From Oceanimonas aquatica (GTDB taxonomy: Bacteria; Pseudomonadota; Gammaproteobacteria; Enterobacterales; Aeromonadaceae), in NCBI RefSeq assembly GCF_030732065.1, contig NZ_JAVBHX010000001.1, forward strand, positions 62,001 to 126,000: DNA of 64,000 bases. Direction: 5' to 3'. Made by a program: the position numbers and the translations under genes. Numbering within the stretch: position 1 is the stretch's first letter; each line of letters begins with the position of its first letter. The notes under the pieces are model-generated. The model was not told the DNA's origin. It saw nothing but the letters and a program-made list of their open reading frames with translations, and did no database searches. Shown here piece by piece: positions 24,628-34,253 of this stretch.

Positions 24628-24994
24628 TCTTGCCTTTTACGGCGCGGCCTTATCTGGCCTGAGCGCCACTGCCCTGGGGGCCTATGGCGCCCACGGCCTG
24701 GCGGCGGCACCGGCGCTGGTATCGGCCTTTAATACCGGCGTGCAATACCAGTTTTTGCACGCCCTGGCGCTGCTGCTGGTGGTCGTGATGCTGAAACGGC
24801 GGGCGACCGGGTTGCTTAATGCCGCCGTTATTTTCTTTGTGCTGGGCATTGTGATGTTCAGCGGCAGTATTTATGCCCTGGTGCTGTTGGGTACCAGGGG
24901 GATTGGTTTTGTCACTCCCCTGGGGGGAGTGTGTTTTATGGCGGGCTGGCTGTGCCTGATGCTGTCCGGTCGCGCCTGGTTGAGGTCTGAATGA
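24617..24994 (+). CDS. ygdD: DUF423 inner-membrane protein YgdD
   Basis: A 125-residue protein with four predicted membrane helices and the DUF423 pattern: [39 protein letters not shown], and [12 protein letters not shown]. Function is unknown. The start is GTG at 24617 inside the hydrolase gene, with AGGA 9 bases upstream. The stop overlaps rlmM as ATGA. The gcvA-ygdD-rlmM neighbourhood is conserved with enterobacteria, which supports the assignment. Confidence 0.9.
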   Translation: MIINLAFYGAALSGLSATALGAYGAHGLAAAPALVSAFNTGVQYQFLHALALLLVVVMLKRRATGLLNAAVIFFVLGIVMFSGSIYALVLLGTRGIGFVTPLGGVCFMAGWLCLMLSGRAWLRSE

Positions 24995-26082
24995 AACAGT
25001 TGTTGATATATTGCCGTCCCGGATTTGAAAAGGAGGCGGCCGCCGAAATTCAGGACAGGGCCGGGCAGATGGGCTGTCCGGGCTTTGCCCGCACCAGGGA
25101 CGACAGCGGCTATGTGGTGTATGAGTCCTTTCAGCCGGAAGACGGCGATCTGCTGGCGCGCAAGCTGCCGTTTCGTGAGCTGATTTTTGCCCGTCAGATG
25201 CTGGTGGTCTGGGCCGAGCTCACCGATCTGCCCCTGGATGACCGCATCAGCCCCCTGGTCGAGGCCGCCGAGGGCATGCCTCTGTGCGGCGATATTCGGG
25301 TGGAAACCGCCGACACCAATGAGGGCAAGGAGCTGTCGCGCTTTTGCCGCAAGTTTACCGTGCCGGCGCGCCAGGCGTTGCGCGGCAAGGGCGTGCTGAC
25401 CCGGGCCGAGGCCCGCAACCGGCCGACTCTGCACCTGTTCTTTACCGCCAACAACCGGGTAATGCTGGGCTACTCCTACTCCTATAACCAGTCGCCGTTC
25501 CACATGGGCATTCCCCGGCTGCGCTTTCCCGCCGATGCGCCGAGCCGCTCCAGCCTCAAGCTGGAAGAGGCCTTTCATGTGTTCATTCCCCGGGAAGAGT
25601 GGGATACCCGGCTTACCTCCGGCCTGCGCGGCGTGGATCTGGGCGCGGCCCCTGGCGGCTGGACCTACCAGCTGGTGGCCCGGGGCATGATGGTAGCGGC
25701 CATCGACAACGGCCCCATGGCCCAGAGCCTGATGGACACCGGTCAGGTCAAGCATTACCGGGAAGATGGCTTCAAGTGGCGACCCAGCCGCAAGAACGTC
25801 TACTGGCTGGTGTGCGACATGGTGGACAAGCCGGCCCGGGTGGTGGCGCTGATGGCCGACTGGTTGCTGGCGGAAGACTGTCAGGAGGCAATTTTCAATC
25901 TCAAGTTGCCGATGAAAAAGCGTTACGCCGAGGCGGTGCACAACCTGCAGCAACTGAAGGACAGGCTCGACGAGCTGGGCGGCTTTCAGGTGCAGGCCAA
26001 GCAGCTGTATCACGATCGGGAAGAGATCACCGTGCACGTGTGCCAGCCCCGCAAGGTGGCCAGGCTTCAGCCCAAGGCGTAA
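24991..26082 (+). CDS. rlmM: 23S rRNA 2'-O-ribose methyltransferase (C2498)
   Basis: A 363-residue SAM-dependent enzyme that methylates the ribose of C2498 in the peptidyl-transferase centre. An N-terminal THUMP-type RNA-binding region (about 1-160) precedes a Rossmann methyltransferase domain with [15 protein letters not shown] and the K-D-K-E catalytic residues; [17 protein letters not shown] and [11 protein letters not shown] are recognisable. The length is close to that of E. coli RlmM (366). It overlaps ygdD by 4 bases and is followed by a strong terminator facing the convergent isocitrate dehydrogenase gene. Confidence 0.95.
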   Translation: MKQLLIYCRPGFEKEAAAEIQDRAGQMGCPGFARTRDDSGYVVYESFQPEDGDLLARKLPFRELIFARQMLVVWAELTDLPLDDRISPLVEAAEGMPLCGDIRVETADTNEGKELSRFCRKFTVPARQALRGKGVLTRAEARNRPTLHLFFTANNRVMLGYSYSYNQSPFHMGIPRLRFPADAPSRSSLKLEEAFHVFIPREEWDTRLTSGLRGVDLGAAPGGWTYQLVARGMMVAAIDNGPMAQSLMDTGQVKHYREDGFKWRPSRKNVYWLVCDMVDKPARVVALMADWLLAEDCQEAIFNLKLPMKKRYAEAVHNLQQLKDRLDELGGFQVQAKQLYHDREEITVHVCQPRKVARLQPKA

Positions 26083-26103
26083 ACAACGTCGGCATGACTG
26101 CAT

Positions 26104-26133
26104 AAAAAAACGGCGCCTCAAGGCGCCGTTTTT
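26104..26133. terminator. Bidirectional terminator between rlmM and the isocitrate dehydrogenase gene
   Basis: CGGCGCC/GGCGCCG with loop TCAA, flanked by seven A's and five T's, between two convergent genes. Confidence 0.87.
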
Positions 26134-26151
26134 CATTCTGCCAAATGCCGG

Positions 26152-27159
26152 TTACAGGTTGGCAATAATGGCGTCGGTAAATTCCGTGGTGCTGGCGTTG
26201 CCGCCCAGATCCCGGGTGACCGTCTTGCCCTCGGCAATGGTCTTGCGCACGGCATTGCGGATTTGTGCCGCCTTGTCGGCCATGCCCAGATGCTCCAGCA
26301 TCTGAATGGAGGCGAGGATCACCGAGCAGGGGTTGGCGATGTTCTGGCCGGCAATGTCGGGCGCCGAGCCATGCACGGCTTCAAAAATGGCCACGTCCTT
26401 GCCGATGTTGGCGCCCGGCGCCATGCCCAGGCCACCCACCAGACCGGCACACAGATCCGAGAGAATGTCACCGAACAGGTTGGTAGTAACGATCACGTCG
26501 AACCGCTCCGGGTACATCACCAGGTTCATGCAGGCGGCATCCACGATCATCTCGTTGGTTTCGATGTCCGGGTAGCGCTGGGAGACCTCCCGTGCCACTT
26601 CCAGGAACAGCCCGGAGGTGGACTTGAGAATGTTGGCCTTGTGCACCACGGTGACCTTTTTACGGCCCTCGTTGCGCGCCAGCTCATAGGCAAAGCTGAC
26701 GATGCGTTCGGCACCTTCCCGGGTGATGATGCTCATGGCTTCGGCGCTGGCGTTGTCGTCGGAGCGCTTCTGACCGGCACCGGAATACATGCCTTCGGTG
26801 TTTTCCCGAATGGTAATGATGTCGATGTTGTCGAACCGGCTTTGAGTGCCTTCAAACGACACCACCGGGCGCACGTTGGCGTAGAGGTTGAACAGCTTGC
26901 GCAAGGAGACGTTGATGGAGGTAAAGCCACCACCTACCGGCGTGGTAAGCGGTCCCTTGAGGGCGATTTTGTTCTGGGTAATAAGGTCGAGGGTAGCCTG
27001 GGGAAGAAGCTCGCCGTGGTTTTCCAGGGCCATCAGGCCGGCGTCGGCGTAGTCGTAGTGAAAGTCACAACCTGCGTGATCCATAATTCGCAGGGCGGCA
27101 TCGATAATGCTGGGACCGATGCCATCACCCGGGATCACGGTAATACTGCGTTTGCTCAT
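26152..27159 (-). CDS. NAD-dependent isocitrate/isopropylmalate-type dehydrogenase
   Basis: A 335-residue beta-decarboxylating dehydrogenase: VIPGDGIGPSII, LKGPLTTPVGGGFTSINVSLRK, RENTEGMYSG, the Lys in VHKANILK, NLFGDILSDLCAGLVGGLGM and the cofactor loop HGSAPDIAGQNIANP. The Asp and Ile in this loop point to NAD rather than NADP. It resembles the mitochondrial-type isocitrate dehydrogenase found in Shewanella and Vibrio relatives, so oxidation of isocitrate to 2-oxoglutarate is most likely; homoisocitrate or isopropylmalate activity cannot be excluded. It lacks leuB-type neighbours. It is probably transcribed from its own promoter. Confidence 0.88.
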   Translation of the reverse strand: MSKRSITVIPGDGIGPSIIDAALRIMDHAGCDFHYDYADAGLMALENHGELLPQATLDLITQNKIALKGPLTTPVGGGFTSINVSLRKLFNLYANVRPVVSFEGTQSRFDNIDIITIRENTEGMYSGAGQKRSDDNASAEAMSIITREGAERIVSFAYELARNEGRKKVTVVHKANILKSTSGLFLEVAREVSQRYPDIETNEMIVDAACMNLVMYPERFDVIVTTNLFGDILSDLCAGLVGGLGMAPGANIGKDVAIFEAVHGSAPDIAGQNIANPCSVILASIQMLEHLGMADKAAQIRNAVRKTIAEGKTVTRDLGGNASTTEFTDAIIANL

Positions 27160-27209
27160 GGGCAGCGTCCCGTTATCAGTGGTTGGTCTATATTCTGTTT
27201 TGCCGCCAC

Positions 27210-27238
27210 TTTATAACATTTTGTACCCATTTTGCCTA
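27210..27238 (-). promoter_or_regulatory. Promoter of the isocitrate dehydrogenase gene
   Basis: On the minus strand, TAGGCA, a 17-base spacer and TATAAA with an extended TGT directly before the -10 box. It sits wholly between the xni stop and the dehydrogenase start. Confidence 0.48.
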
Positions 27239-27250
27239 TGACTCTTTGGT

Positions 27251-28021
27251 CTAATGGTGATATCGAAGCTGCTGCAAATTCACCCCCAGCTCAATATCAT
27301 CCACCAGTTTGACCAGCTGCCGCGCCAGCAGCGCGTCATTCTGGTGCGCCTGCACGGTTTTTTGTTCTTTGGTGTCGGCGGGAGCAGTGAGCAACGTCTC
27401 CAGGTTGCCAAATTGTTGCAATAGAGCGAGAGCCCGTTTTGGGCCAATGCCGGGGACGCCCCTGATGTTGCTGCCGGAGACTCCGGTCAGGGCCCAGTAA
27501 TCCACCAGCTGCGCGGGCTCAAGGCCGAACTTGTCCCGCACATGGGCCTCGTCCAGCCAGCGCTGGCCAAAGTGATCCCACAGCTGAATACGGGGCTCCA
27601 GCAACTGGCAAAAGCCCTTGTCGGTGGAGACGATAATACTGTGGCCGCCGTGCCGGGCGAGCCGGCGGGCCAGGGTGGCCACCAGATCGTCTGCTTCTTC
27701 GCTGTCCGACAGCAGGGCGTCGATGCCCTGCTGCAACAGGGCACGCTGCAATTCCCCCAGATAGGCCGCCAGCGCTTCCGGCATGGGCTGGCGGTTGGCC
27801 TTGTAGTCGGGGTGAAGGCGATGACGAAAGCCCACCGGGGCACCGTCAAATACCGCCACCACGTGGCTGGGCCTAAACCGCCCCAGTAGCTTGCCGGCGG
27901 CCTGTACCAGGGCGGCCTGAGTGGCCGCCAGTTGTGCTTCCGGTTGCTCATGCTGGCCCTGTTGCACCGCGTGCAGCCGGCGCACCAGATTCATGGCATC
28001 TAGGATCAGCAGTTGTTGCAC
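27251..28021 (-). CDS. xni: Flap endonuclease Xni (exonuclease IX)
   Basis: A 256-residue member of the 5'-nuclease family, structure-specific for flap DNA. Metal-site segments are LLILDAMNLVRR, VAVFDGAPVGFRH, SEEADDLVATLA and STDKGFCQLL; the helix-hairpin-helix is GVPGIGPKRALALLQQ. The length and the C-terminus NLQQLRYHH match E. coli Xni, which lacks the DNA polymerase I module. The start is GTG at 28021 with GAGG 5 bases upstream; a longer ATG frame overlaps ppnN. It lies 7 bases after the ppnN stop. Confidence 0.93.
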   Translation of the reverse strand: MQQLLILDAMNLVRRLHAVQQGQHEQPEAQLAATQAALVQAAGKLLGRFRPSHVVAVFDGAPVGFRHRLHPDYKANRQPMPEALAAYLGELQRALLQQGIDALLSDSEEADDLVATLARRLARHGGHSIIVSTDKGFCQLLEPRIQLWDHFGQRWLDEAHVRDKFGLEPAQLVDYWALTGVSGSNIRGVPGIGPKRALALLQQFGNLETLLTAPADTKEQKTVQAHQNDALLARQLVKLVDDIELGVNLQQLRYHH

Positions 28022-28028
28022 GCGGGCC

Positions 28029-29384
28029 TCAGCGGTTGATGCGGTAGCAGGGCACATAGGCGGAGCCGGGCAGCTTCATGCGCTGCTGCTCCACGAACTG
28101 CCGCAGCAGCTTGTCCATCATCTTCATCAGCTTGGGCTCGCCGTTGATCAGGAAAGGCCCTTTCTTCTCGATGGCTTTCAGGCCGCTTTCCTTGACGTTG
28201 CCCGCAACGATGCCGGAAAAGGCCCGGCGCAGGTTGGCGGCCAGCTGTTGAGGCGCCTGCTCCCAGTGCAGGTTGAGATTGGCCATGCTGTCGTGATCGG
28301 GCACAAAGGGCAGCTGAAACTCGGGCTCGATCTTGAGTGACCAGTTAAAGGAATAGGCGTCACCCACCGACTTGCGGTAGTCCCGAACCAGCGGCATGGT
28401 GGTTTTCAGGCGGCGGGCCACTTCCGCCGGATCGTCGATGATGATCTCGTACAGGGCCTGGGCGTCCGGCCCCAGGGTATTGCCGATAAACTCGTCGACG
28501 CTGCGGAAATAGTTGGCGCTCTCTTTGGGCCCGGTCAGAATGATGGGCAGCGGCTGATTGCGGTTTTCCGGGTGCATCATGATGCCCAGAATGTAGAGAA
28601 TTTCTTCCGCGGTGCCCACGCCGCCGGGAAACACGATAATGCCGTGGCCCAGGCGCACAAAGGCCTCCAGGCGCTTCTCGATGTCCGGTAGGATCACCAG
28701 CTCGTTGACGATGGGGTTGGGCGGCTCGGCGGCGATAATGGAAGGTTCGGTCAGGCCCACGTAGCGGCTGCCGGTGATCCGCTGCTTGGCGTGGCCCACG
28801 GCGGCGCCCTTCATGGGCCCTTCCATGGCGCCCGGACCGCAGCCGGTGCAGATGTTGAGCTCGCGCAGACCCAGCTCGTTGCCCACTTCCCGCGTGTACT
28901 GGTATTCCGCCGGGCTGATGGAATGACCGCCCCAGCAGACCACCAGGTTGGGATCGGAGCCCGGGTTGATGGCCCGGGCATGGCGCAGAATGGAAAACAC
29001 CAGATCGGTCACATGGGTGGAGTCGGTCAGGTTCAGCTGAGGGTTGGCCTGCAGGTGGCTGTTCACGTAAATAATGTCGCGCAGCACCGAGAACAGATGA
29101 TCCTGAATGCTGCGAATGATTTCGCCGTCCACAAAGGCATGCTCGGGCGGATTGAACAGTTCCAGCTTGATGCCCCGCTCCCGGCGAATGACGTTAATCT
29201 CGAAATCCTTGTAGCGTTCCAGAATTTCCTTGGAGCTGTCGGTTTTGCTGCCGGAGTTGAGTACTGCCAGGGCGCAGTTGCGAAACAGCTGGTACTGGCT
29301 GCCCGAGGCCGACTGTTTGAGGCGATCCACCTCGATTTGGGACAGCAGGTTCATGCTGCCAACCGGATTGATATGGGTGATCAT
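28029..29384 (-). CDS. ppnN: Nucleotide 5'-monophosphate nucleosidase PpnN (YgdH)
   Basis: A 451-residue LOG-family enzyme that hydrolyses purine and pyrimidine monophosphates to base and ribose 5-phosphate; in E. coli it is stimulated by (p)ppGpp. The [11 protein letters not shown] active-site loop (near residue 255), CWGGHSIS, the [14 protein letters not shown] loop and the DUF3412-like C-terminal region are present, giving the long PpnN form and not a short LOG protein. AGGGA lies 6 bases before the ATG. It is in line with xni and downstream of two GGDEF-family genes. Confidence 0.95.
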   Translation of the reverse strand: MITHINPVGSMNLLSQIEVDRLKQSASGSQYQLFRNCALAVLNSGSKTDSSKEILERYKDFEINVIRRERGIKLELFNPPEHAFVDGEIIRSIQDHLFSVLRDIIYVNSHLQANPQLNLTDSTHVTDLVFSILRHARAINPGSDPNLVVCWGGHSISPAEYQYTREVGNELGLRELNICTGCGPGAMEGPMKGAAVGHAKQRITGSRYVGLTEPSIIAAEPPNPIVNELVILPDIEKRLEAFVRLGHGIIVFPGGVGTAEEILYILGIMMHPENRNQPLPIILTGPKESANYFRSVDEFIGNTLGPDAQALYEIIIDDPAEVARRLKTTMPLVRDYRKSVGDAYSFNWSLKIEPEFQLPFVPDHDSMANLNLHWEQAPQQLAANLRRAFSGIVAGNVKESGLKAIEKKGPFLINGEPKLMKMMDKLLRQFVEQQRMKLPGSAYVPCYRINR

Positions 29385-29416
29385 GTTTTATCCCTAGATA
29401 TTTGTTGTGGCAGGGC

Positions 29417-30919
29417 TCAGAGAATGACGAGCTGATTGCGCCCTGCATTTTTTGCCCGGTACAGGGCCTGGTCGGCGCGCTCCAGGGCGGAGGTGACGGT
29501 GTCCCCGTTCTTGAGCAGGGTGGCCCCCATGGAGACGGTGATGGTCACGCGCTCCTGTTTGAAACGAAACGGAATCGCTTCTATTTGCTGGCGCAGTTGC
29601 TGCAGCGGCCGGTGCAGCAGTGCCGGATCCACATTCAGCATCAGCACCACGAATTCCTCGCCGCCAAAGCGGGCCACAAAGTCGCTTTCCCGCAGGCCCT
29701 GGCGCAGGGTGCGGGCAATCAGCCGCAGGGCCTTGTCGCCGGCCAGGTGGCCAAACTTGTCGTTGATGTTCTTGAAGTGATCGATGTCGAGCAGGGTAAT
29801 GCACAGGGGCTGCCGAGTACGCTGCCAGCGGCGAAACTCGGTTTTCAGCCGTTCATTGAGGGCGGTGCGGTTGTAAATCTGGGTCAGGTTGTCGATCAGC
29901 AGTTTTTCATTCTGGCTGGTCAGACGCTGTTGGTAGTCATGGGCTTCCTTTTGCAGACTGTTCACCTGGCCTTCCAGGCTTTGCAGCCGTGCCAGCAGGG
30001 AGGCTTCCCGCTGTTGCAGGTGCGCCTGGCGGGTCAAAAGTGTGGTGACGCGCTGTTCGATTTCCCGCGTCAGCCGGGTCTGCTCCTGGCTGGCCAGGTG
30101 GGCGCCGATGGCTTTCAGTTCGCCGGTCAGATCGGCATCGCTGGCCTGACGGTCACTGATCAGGGCCTGGCCTTCACGAACGGAGTGGGCGCACTGGCCC
30201 TGCATGCCTTCCAGCCCCTCGTTCAGGCGGGTCAGAAAGCGGGTGGAGTGCTGGCGCTCGGTGCGGCTGCCCTGGATCACCAGTTCAATCAGGCGCAGGC
30301 ACAGTGGCGGCAGCGCCGTGGTGTCGTTGTGCTGTAACAGCTGTTGCTGAATGCCACCGATTTCCCGGCCCACCTCGCCGCCGTAGTCGAGTTCGTCGAT
30401 CAGCTGCAGCAGCCGCTGGCACAGTTCGCGCTGTTCCAGCTGGCCTTGCTGCTGCCGAGTGGAACACTGGCCGATGGCCTGCTGATAGCATTCCAGCAGC
30501 GGCCACAGGTAATAAAGAAAGTGGCCGGGAGCTTCCAGATCGTGCAGCAGGGCGGGCAGCTGGGGCGGGGCAAAGGGCGACTCCTGCAGATCCCGCGCCG
30601 CCTGCAACAGTTGTTCGCCCCCCTGTTGTTGCTGGCGCTCGGCCTGTTCCCGGCATAGTTGCAGCTGGCTCATCAGGGGATGCAGCCGGTCGGTGAGGGC
30701 TGACAGATCGGGGAGCGTCTGCTCGCCGGCCGGGGCAGAGGCCGCGCTCTGGCTGCTGAACAGTTTTTGCCATTGTACCAACAGGCCGCGGCCGTCTTCC
30801 TGCTCCGGCAGCACCGCGTCCGTGGTGGCCGTCCGGGGCAGGGTGTCCAGCAGGGTTTGCAGCTCGGTGATGACGGATGTCAGGTCCTTTAACATCATGG
30901 AGTCATTGTGATTGTTCAT
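29417..30919 (-). CDS. Cytoplasmic diguanylate cyclase with long coiled-coil N-terminus
   Basis: A 500-residue protein with no membrane helix. Residues 1-270 are Gln/Leu-rich and helical with no domain I recognise, 270-345 form a coiled coil, and 345-500 are a GGDEF domain. The active-site signature is GGEEF (419-423), preceded five residues earlier by the inhibitory-site motif RESD (410-413). Synthesis of c-di-GMP with product inhibition is therefore expected. DNLTQIYNR and LLDIDHFKNINDKFGH are typical. The input signal is unknown. It lies 39 bases downstream of a TPR protein with a degenerate GGDEF domain and 32 bases upstream of ppnN. Confidence 0.9.
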   Translation of the reverse strand: MNNHNDSMMLKDLTSVITELQTLLDTLPRTATTDAVLPEQEDGRGLLVQWQKLFSSQSAASAPAGEQTLPDLSALTDRLHPLMSQLQLCREQAERQQQQGGEQLLQAARDLQESPFAPPQLPALLHDLEAPGHFLYYLWPLLECYQQAIGQCSTRQQQGQLEQRELCQRLLQLIDELDYGGEVGREIGGIQQQLLQHNDTTALPPLCLRLIELVIQGSRTERQHSTRFLTRLNEGLEGMQGQCAHSVREGQALISDRQASDADLTGELKAIGAHLASQEQTRLTREIEQRVTTLLTRQAHLQQREASLLARLQSLEGQVNSLQKEAHDYQQRLTSQNEKLLIDNLTQIYNRTALNERLKTEFRRWQRTRQPLCITLLDIDHFKNINDKFGHLAGDKALRLIARTLRQGLRESDFVARFGGEEFVVLMLNVDPALLHRPLQQLRQQIEAIPFRFKQERVTITVSMGATLLKNGDTVTSALERADQALYRAKNAGRNQLVIL

Positions 30920-30958
30920 TATTCACCATTGCCCTGAGCGGCATTGTCATTGTTAACA

Positions 30959-33199
30959 TCATGGTAACGCCGGAAGCAGCGCTTGCCAGTCAATTTGTTG
31001 TTTTTTGTGGGAGCTGTTTACCTTGACCAGCCCCTTCATAATACCCTGAATGCAGCAGGTGCGAATATCCCCGGTAAAAAAGGCCGCCTGCTGGCAATCC
31101 ACCGCCAGCAGTTCCACCCAGGCGGATTCACCGGTGATTTCCGCCAGCTGATGGGCGGCGGCCATGGCCAGGTAGAGAATGTCGCCCAGGCGCATGTCGT
31201 CGAGCACACGGGGCGACTTGGGCAGAAACGGATGGCCAATAATGCCGGTGATCAGCCGCCGGTCCAGTTCGAACTGACAGGGAAACTCCGCAAACATGCG
31301 TTCCAGTGCGTCCAGGGTTTGCTGCAGCTCGGCCACTTCCTTCTGGGGAATGGCGTAAATAAACTGACCGTCGCGCAAATCGTAGAGCCGTGCCCTGGGA
31401 TGAATGCGCCCGCGCAGGTATTCGCCGAGCTGACGCTGTATGTCGGTGGCGTGGCCCAGCCCGACCCGCTCGCGCAGGTTGGCCATAAAGGGCACCTGCA
31501 GCAGCAGATAATAGATTTTGTCGTCAAAGGGACGGACCTGCTCTTCGCTCAGATACCACTGCTCCGAGCGTTGCTGCTGCCGGGCCATTTCCTGGGGCAG
31601 GCGCTGCATCAGCTGGCGCCAGTTGGGCAGGCCGGTGATGGGCTCGATCAACAGCGCCTGCTGCAGCTCCTGATTATGCTTTTGCAGCCGTCGGTTGCGC
31701 ACATGGTTGCGCAGCAGGCCGTACAGCAGCAGCGGCGACAGCAGGCTGAGGCCGGCGGCGAGCAGGGCAAACTGCTCCCGATCCTGCAGCAGTCGCTCAC
31801 TGCGGCGGTTGAGCTCGGTCAGCTCCCGCTCCTGTTGCAATTGCTGCTCGTTGTCCTGTACCAGGCTCTGGGTCAGCAGGCGATTGACCGTGGTGGCCCG
31901 CTTGAAATAGGCGTGCAGGGCCTTCTGGTGTACCAGCGCCTCGCCCATATTGCCGCTTTGCTCAAACAGCTCGGCCAGCAGCCGGTGGCTTTCAATCAGC
32001 CGCAGCACATCATCCAGCTGCTCGGCCAGGGTCAGCGCCCGCTCCAGCCTGAGCAGGGCCAGGCCATATTCGCCCTGGGACAGGTGCAGCCTGCCCAGTT
32101 GTACCAGGGCATCGATCTGGCGTGGCCCGTCCTGGTTGCGCTCAAAGCCGGTGCGGGCCATGCCGAGGTAATGCAGGGCTTCATCCGCGCTGTTCAGCCG
32201 GGCATAGGACTGACCGATCTCCAGATAAAGCTGGTACATGATGTTGGCATCGCCCTGAATACGGACCAGATCCAGGGCGTTGAAGAAGTAAACCAGCGCC
32301 AGGTTGGCATCGTCGCCGCTGCGGGTGACCCGGCCGAGGTTTATCAGCGAGCTGATCAGCAGCGGATTGTTGCCCAGCAGCTCAAACTCGGTGGTGGACT
32401 GGTTGGCGTACTGCACGGCCTTGTCGTTTTGTCCCAGCGCAGCATAGATGGCGGCGGCCTTTTTGGCGGCCAGCGCCTTGACATAGAACTGACGGCGATC
32501 GCCGAGGGAGTCGAGGGTTTCCAGAAAGTGGGACAGGGCCAGCTCGTCCTGCTGCAGTTGCAGGTAGTATTCCCCCAGCAAAAAGTTGGCCCAGGCCTGG
32601 CGCGGGGTGTCGTCCTGCTGCAGGGCCTGCAGCCGCACCTGCTCAAAGGTCTGGCGGGCGTCGTCAAAACGATGCTTGTGCAGCAGCACCGAGGCCTGCA
32701 GCAGTTGCAGATCCCCTCTCAGGCCCGAGTCGGAGGGCAGGTGCAGCCCGGCGGCCTCATCGAGCTGGGCCTGGGCCTGATCCGGCTGCTGGCGCGCCAG
32801 GGCCAGCTTGGCCTTGATCAGCAGGCTGATGGCCAGGGCCTCCTGCTGGTCATACTCGCGGGCCAGGGCGATGGCCCGGTTGATGCTGGCGTCCGCCGGC
32901 AGCAGCAGGCCGTCGTTGGCCTGACACAGGGCCTGCAATTGCCAGGCGGTAAAGGTCTGGCCACGGGTGCGATAACGCTTGGCCTGTTGCAGCTGATCCG
33001 GCTCCTGACGGGAATTGAACACCGAGGCGGGCCTGGCTTCCTTGCGCTGCAGAAAATAGTGGGTCAGGGCCACGCATTCGTCCGGCCGGCTCAGCATAAG
33101 CCGACGGGCCCGCTGCAGCTCGGCGGGCTCCGGTTGGTAGGATGACAGTGGCGGGGCGCCCGCCAGATGCGACACCAGTACGGCGACAGACAGAATCAC
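30959..33199 (-). CDS. Membrane TPR protein with degenerate GGDEF domain
   Basis: A 746-residue protein starting at GTG. It has a hydrophobic N-terminus (signal peptide or anchor), a large periplasmic helical-repeat region with TPR-like units (about 100-430), a coiled coil, one membrane helix (about 475-495) and a cytoplasmic C-terminal domain that begins with EPITGLPNWRQLMQRL, like a GGDEF domain. The signature position reads RDGQF (609-613) instead of GGDEF, so cyclase activity should be absent. A regulatory or scaffold role for the active cyclase encoded next is a reasonable inference. The ribosome site is weak and no better start is in frame. Confidence 0.78.
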   Translation of the reverse strand: MILSVAVLVSHLAGAPPLSSYQPEPAELQRARRLMLSRPDECVALTHYFLQRKEARPASVFNSRQEPDQLQQAKRYRTRGQTFTAWQLQALCQANDGLLLPADASINRAIALAREYDQQEALAISLLIKAKLALARQQPDQAQAQLDEAAGLHLPSDSGLRGDLQLLQASVLLHKHRFDDARQTFEQVRLQALQQDDTPRQAWANFLLGEYYLQLQQDELALSHFLETLDSLGDRRQFYVKALAAKKAAAIYAALGQNDKAVQYANQSTTEFELLGNNPLLISSLINLGRVTRSGDDANLALVYFFNALDLVRIQGDANIMYQLYLEIGQSYARLNSADEALHYLGMARTGFERNQDGPRQIDALVQLGRLHLSQGEYGLALLRLERALTLAEQLDDVLRLIESHRLLAELFEQSGNMGEALVHQKALHAYFKRATTVNRLLTQSLVQDNEQQLQQERELTELNRRSERLLQDREQFALLAAGLSLLSPLLLYGLLRNHVRNRRLQKHNQELQQALLIEPITGLPNWRQLMQRLPQEMARQQQRSEQWYLSEEQVRPFDDKIYYLLLQVPFMANLRERVGLGHATDIQRQLGEYLRGRIHPRARLYDLRDGQFIYAIPQKEVAELQQTLDALERMFAEFPCQFELDRRLITGIIGHPFLPKSPRVLDDMRLGDILYLAMAAAHQLAEITGESAWVELLAVDCQQAAFFTGDIRTCCIQGIMKGLVKVNSSHKKQQIDWQALLPALP

Positions 33200-33243
33200 A
33201 ATAATCGATACCGAAAAAACCGAGCCAGTAGCGCAGTTTACGG

Positions 33244-33275
33244 AGCCCGCCGGCCCGCGTCCAGCCCGGCGGGCT
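33244..33275 (-). other. Inverted repeat between queF and the TPR gene
   Basis: AGCCCGCCGG and CCGGCGGGCT form a perfect 10-bp stem with a 12-base loop and no T-run, in the 84-base gap downstream of queF. It is possibly a weak terminator or a processing signal. Confidence 0.4.
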
Positions 33276-33283
33276 AAGGCGGG

Positions 33284-34135
33284 TTACTGGCGTTGCAGAC
33301 GCACGTTGGCCGCCTTGCCGGCGACATTGCTGCGGTAGGGATTGATGTCGAGACCGCCGCGACGGGTATAGCGGGCATACACGGTCAGCTCTCTGGGCTG
33401 GCAGTGCTGCATCAGATCCATAAAGATGCGCTCCACGCACTGCTCGTGAAACTCGTTGTGCTGACGAAAGCCCACCAGATAGCGCAGCAGGGCATCCTGC
33501 CGAATACGCGGCCCCTGATAGCGGATCATGATGCTGCCCCAGTCGGGCTGGCCGGTGACCAGGCAGTTGGACTTGAGCAGGTGGGAATGCAGGGTTTCGC
33601 TCACTTCTTCCGCCTCGGTGGCGTGGGCCAGCAGGGCGGGATCGGGCTGGTAACGGTCGATGTCGATGTCCAGCTGGTCGATGCAGTGGCCGGGCAGGCG
33701 GCCAAACTGGGCCGGCGCGTACTGCAGCTCATAGAGCTTGACCGTGACCGGCCCCTCGGCACAGGCGGACAGATCCCGGGTTAGGGTTTCCTCTACCGCG
33801 GCCAGGCTTTCAAAGCGGCTCTGGTTATAGCTGTTCAGATACAGCTTGAAGGATTTGGACTCAATCAGATTGACGCTGGTGGCGGGCACCCGCACCTCGC
33901 CCATGGCCACCATGGGCTTGCCCCTGGCGTTGAGCCAGGACAGTTCGTAAAGGTTCCACAGATCTTCACCGGAAAAGGGCAGGGCATCGGCCTTGAGTTC
34001 CAGATCGTCCCGGTTCAGACTGCGCGGCACCGCCTGCAACTGGCCGGGGTCATACTCGCTGACATAGCTGCTGGCCTTGCCCAGTTGCAGTTCGGCAAGG
34101 GACGGGCTCTGTTGGTATTTCTGCTCTGGTGTCAT
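33284..34135 (-). CDS. queF: NADPH-dependent 7-cyano-7-deazaguanine reductase
   Basis: A 283-residue long-form (YqcD-type) QueF that reduces preQ0 to preQ1 in queuosine synthesis for tRNA wobble position 34. The tunnel-fold halves are visible; the QueF motif [14 protein letters not shown] lies near residue 95, and the catalytic Cys is in [13 protein letters not shown] (near 190). [12 protein letters not shown] and [14 protein letters not shown] are conserved. It is divergent from syd, as in E. coli. A 10-bp palindrome CCGTTAACGG (34162-34171) lies just upstream of the start and could be an operator. Confidence 0.95.
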   Translation of the reverse strand: MTPEQKYQQSPSLAELQLGKASSYVSEYDPGQLQAVPRSLNRDDLELKADALPFSGEDLWNLYELSWLNARGKPMVAMGEVRVPATSVNLIESKSFKLYLNSYNQSRFESLAAVEETLTRDLSACAEGPVTVKLYELQYAPAQFGRLPGHCIDQLDIDIDRYQPDPALLAHATEAEEVSETLHSHLLKSNCLVTGQPDWGSIMIRYQGPRIRQDALLRYLVGFRQHNEFHEQCVERIFMDLMQHCQPRELTVYARYTRRGGLDINPYRSNVAGKAANVRLQRQ

Positions 34136-34253
34136 TTGAAATTCCGGTTGCTAGAATAACGCCGTTAACGGTGCTGTGGCCCCAAGGCCGTGCCGTACAC
34201 CTGTGCGCTCATTATGTTGTACACATTTTTACCGTTTATTGTGAGACTTTGTC

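Noticed and set aside
30983-33145. 720-codon plus-strand frame opposite the TPR protein gene
   Set aside because: Gln/Leu/Gly-rich mirror of the real TPR gene; no motif.
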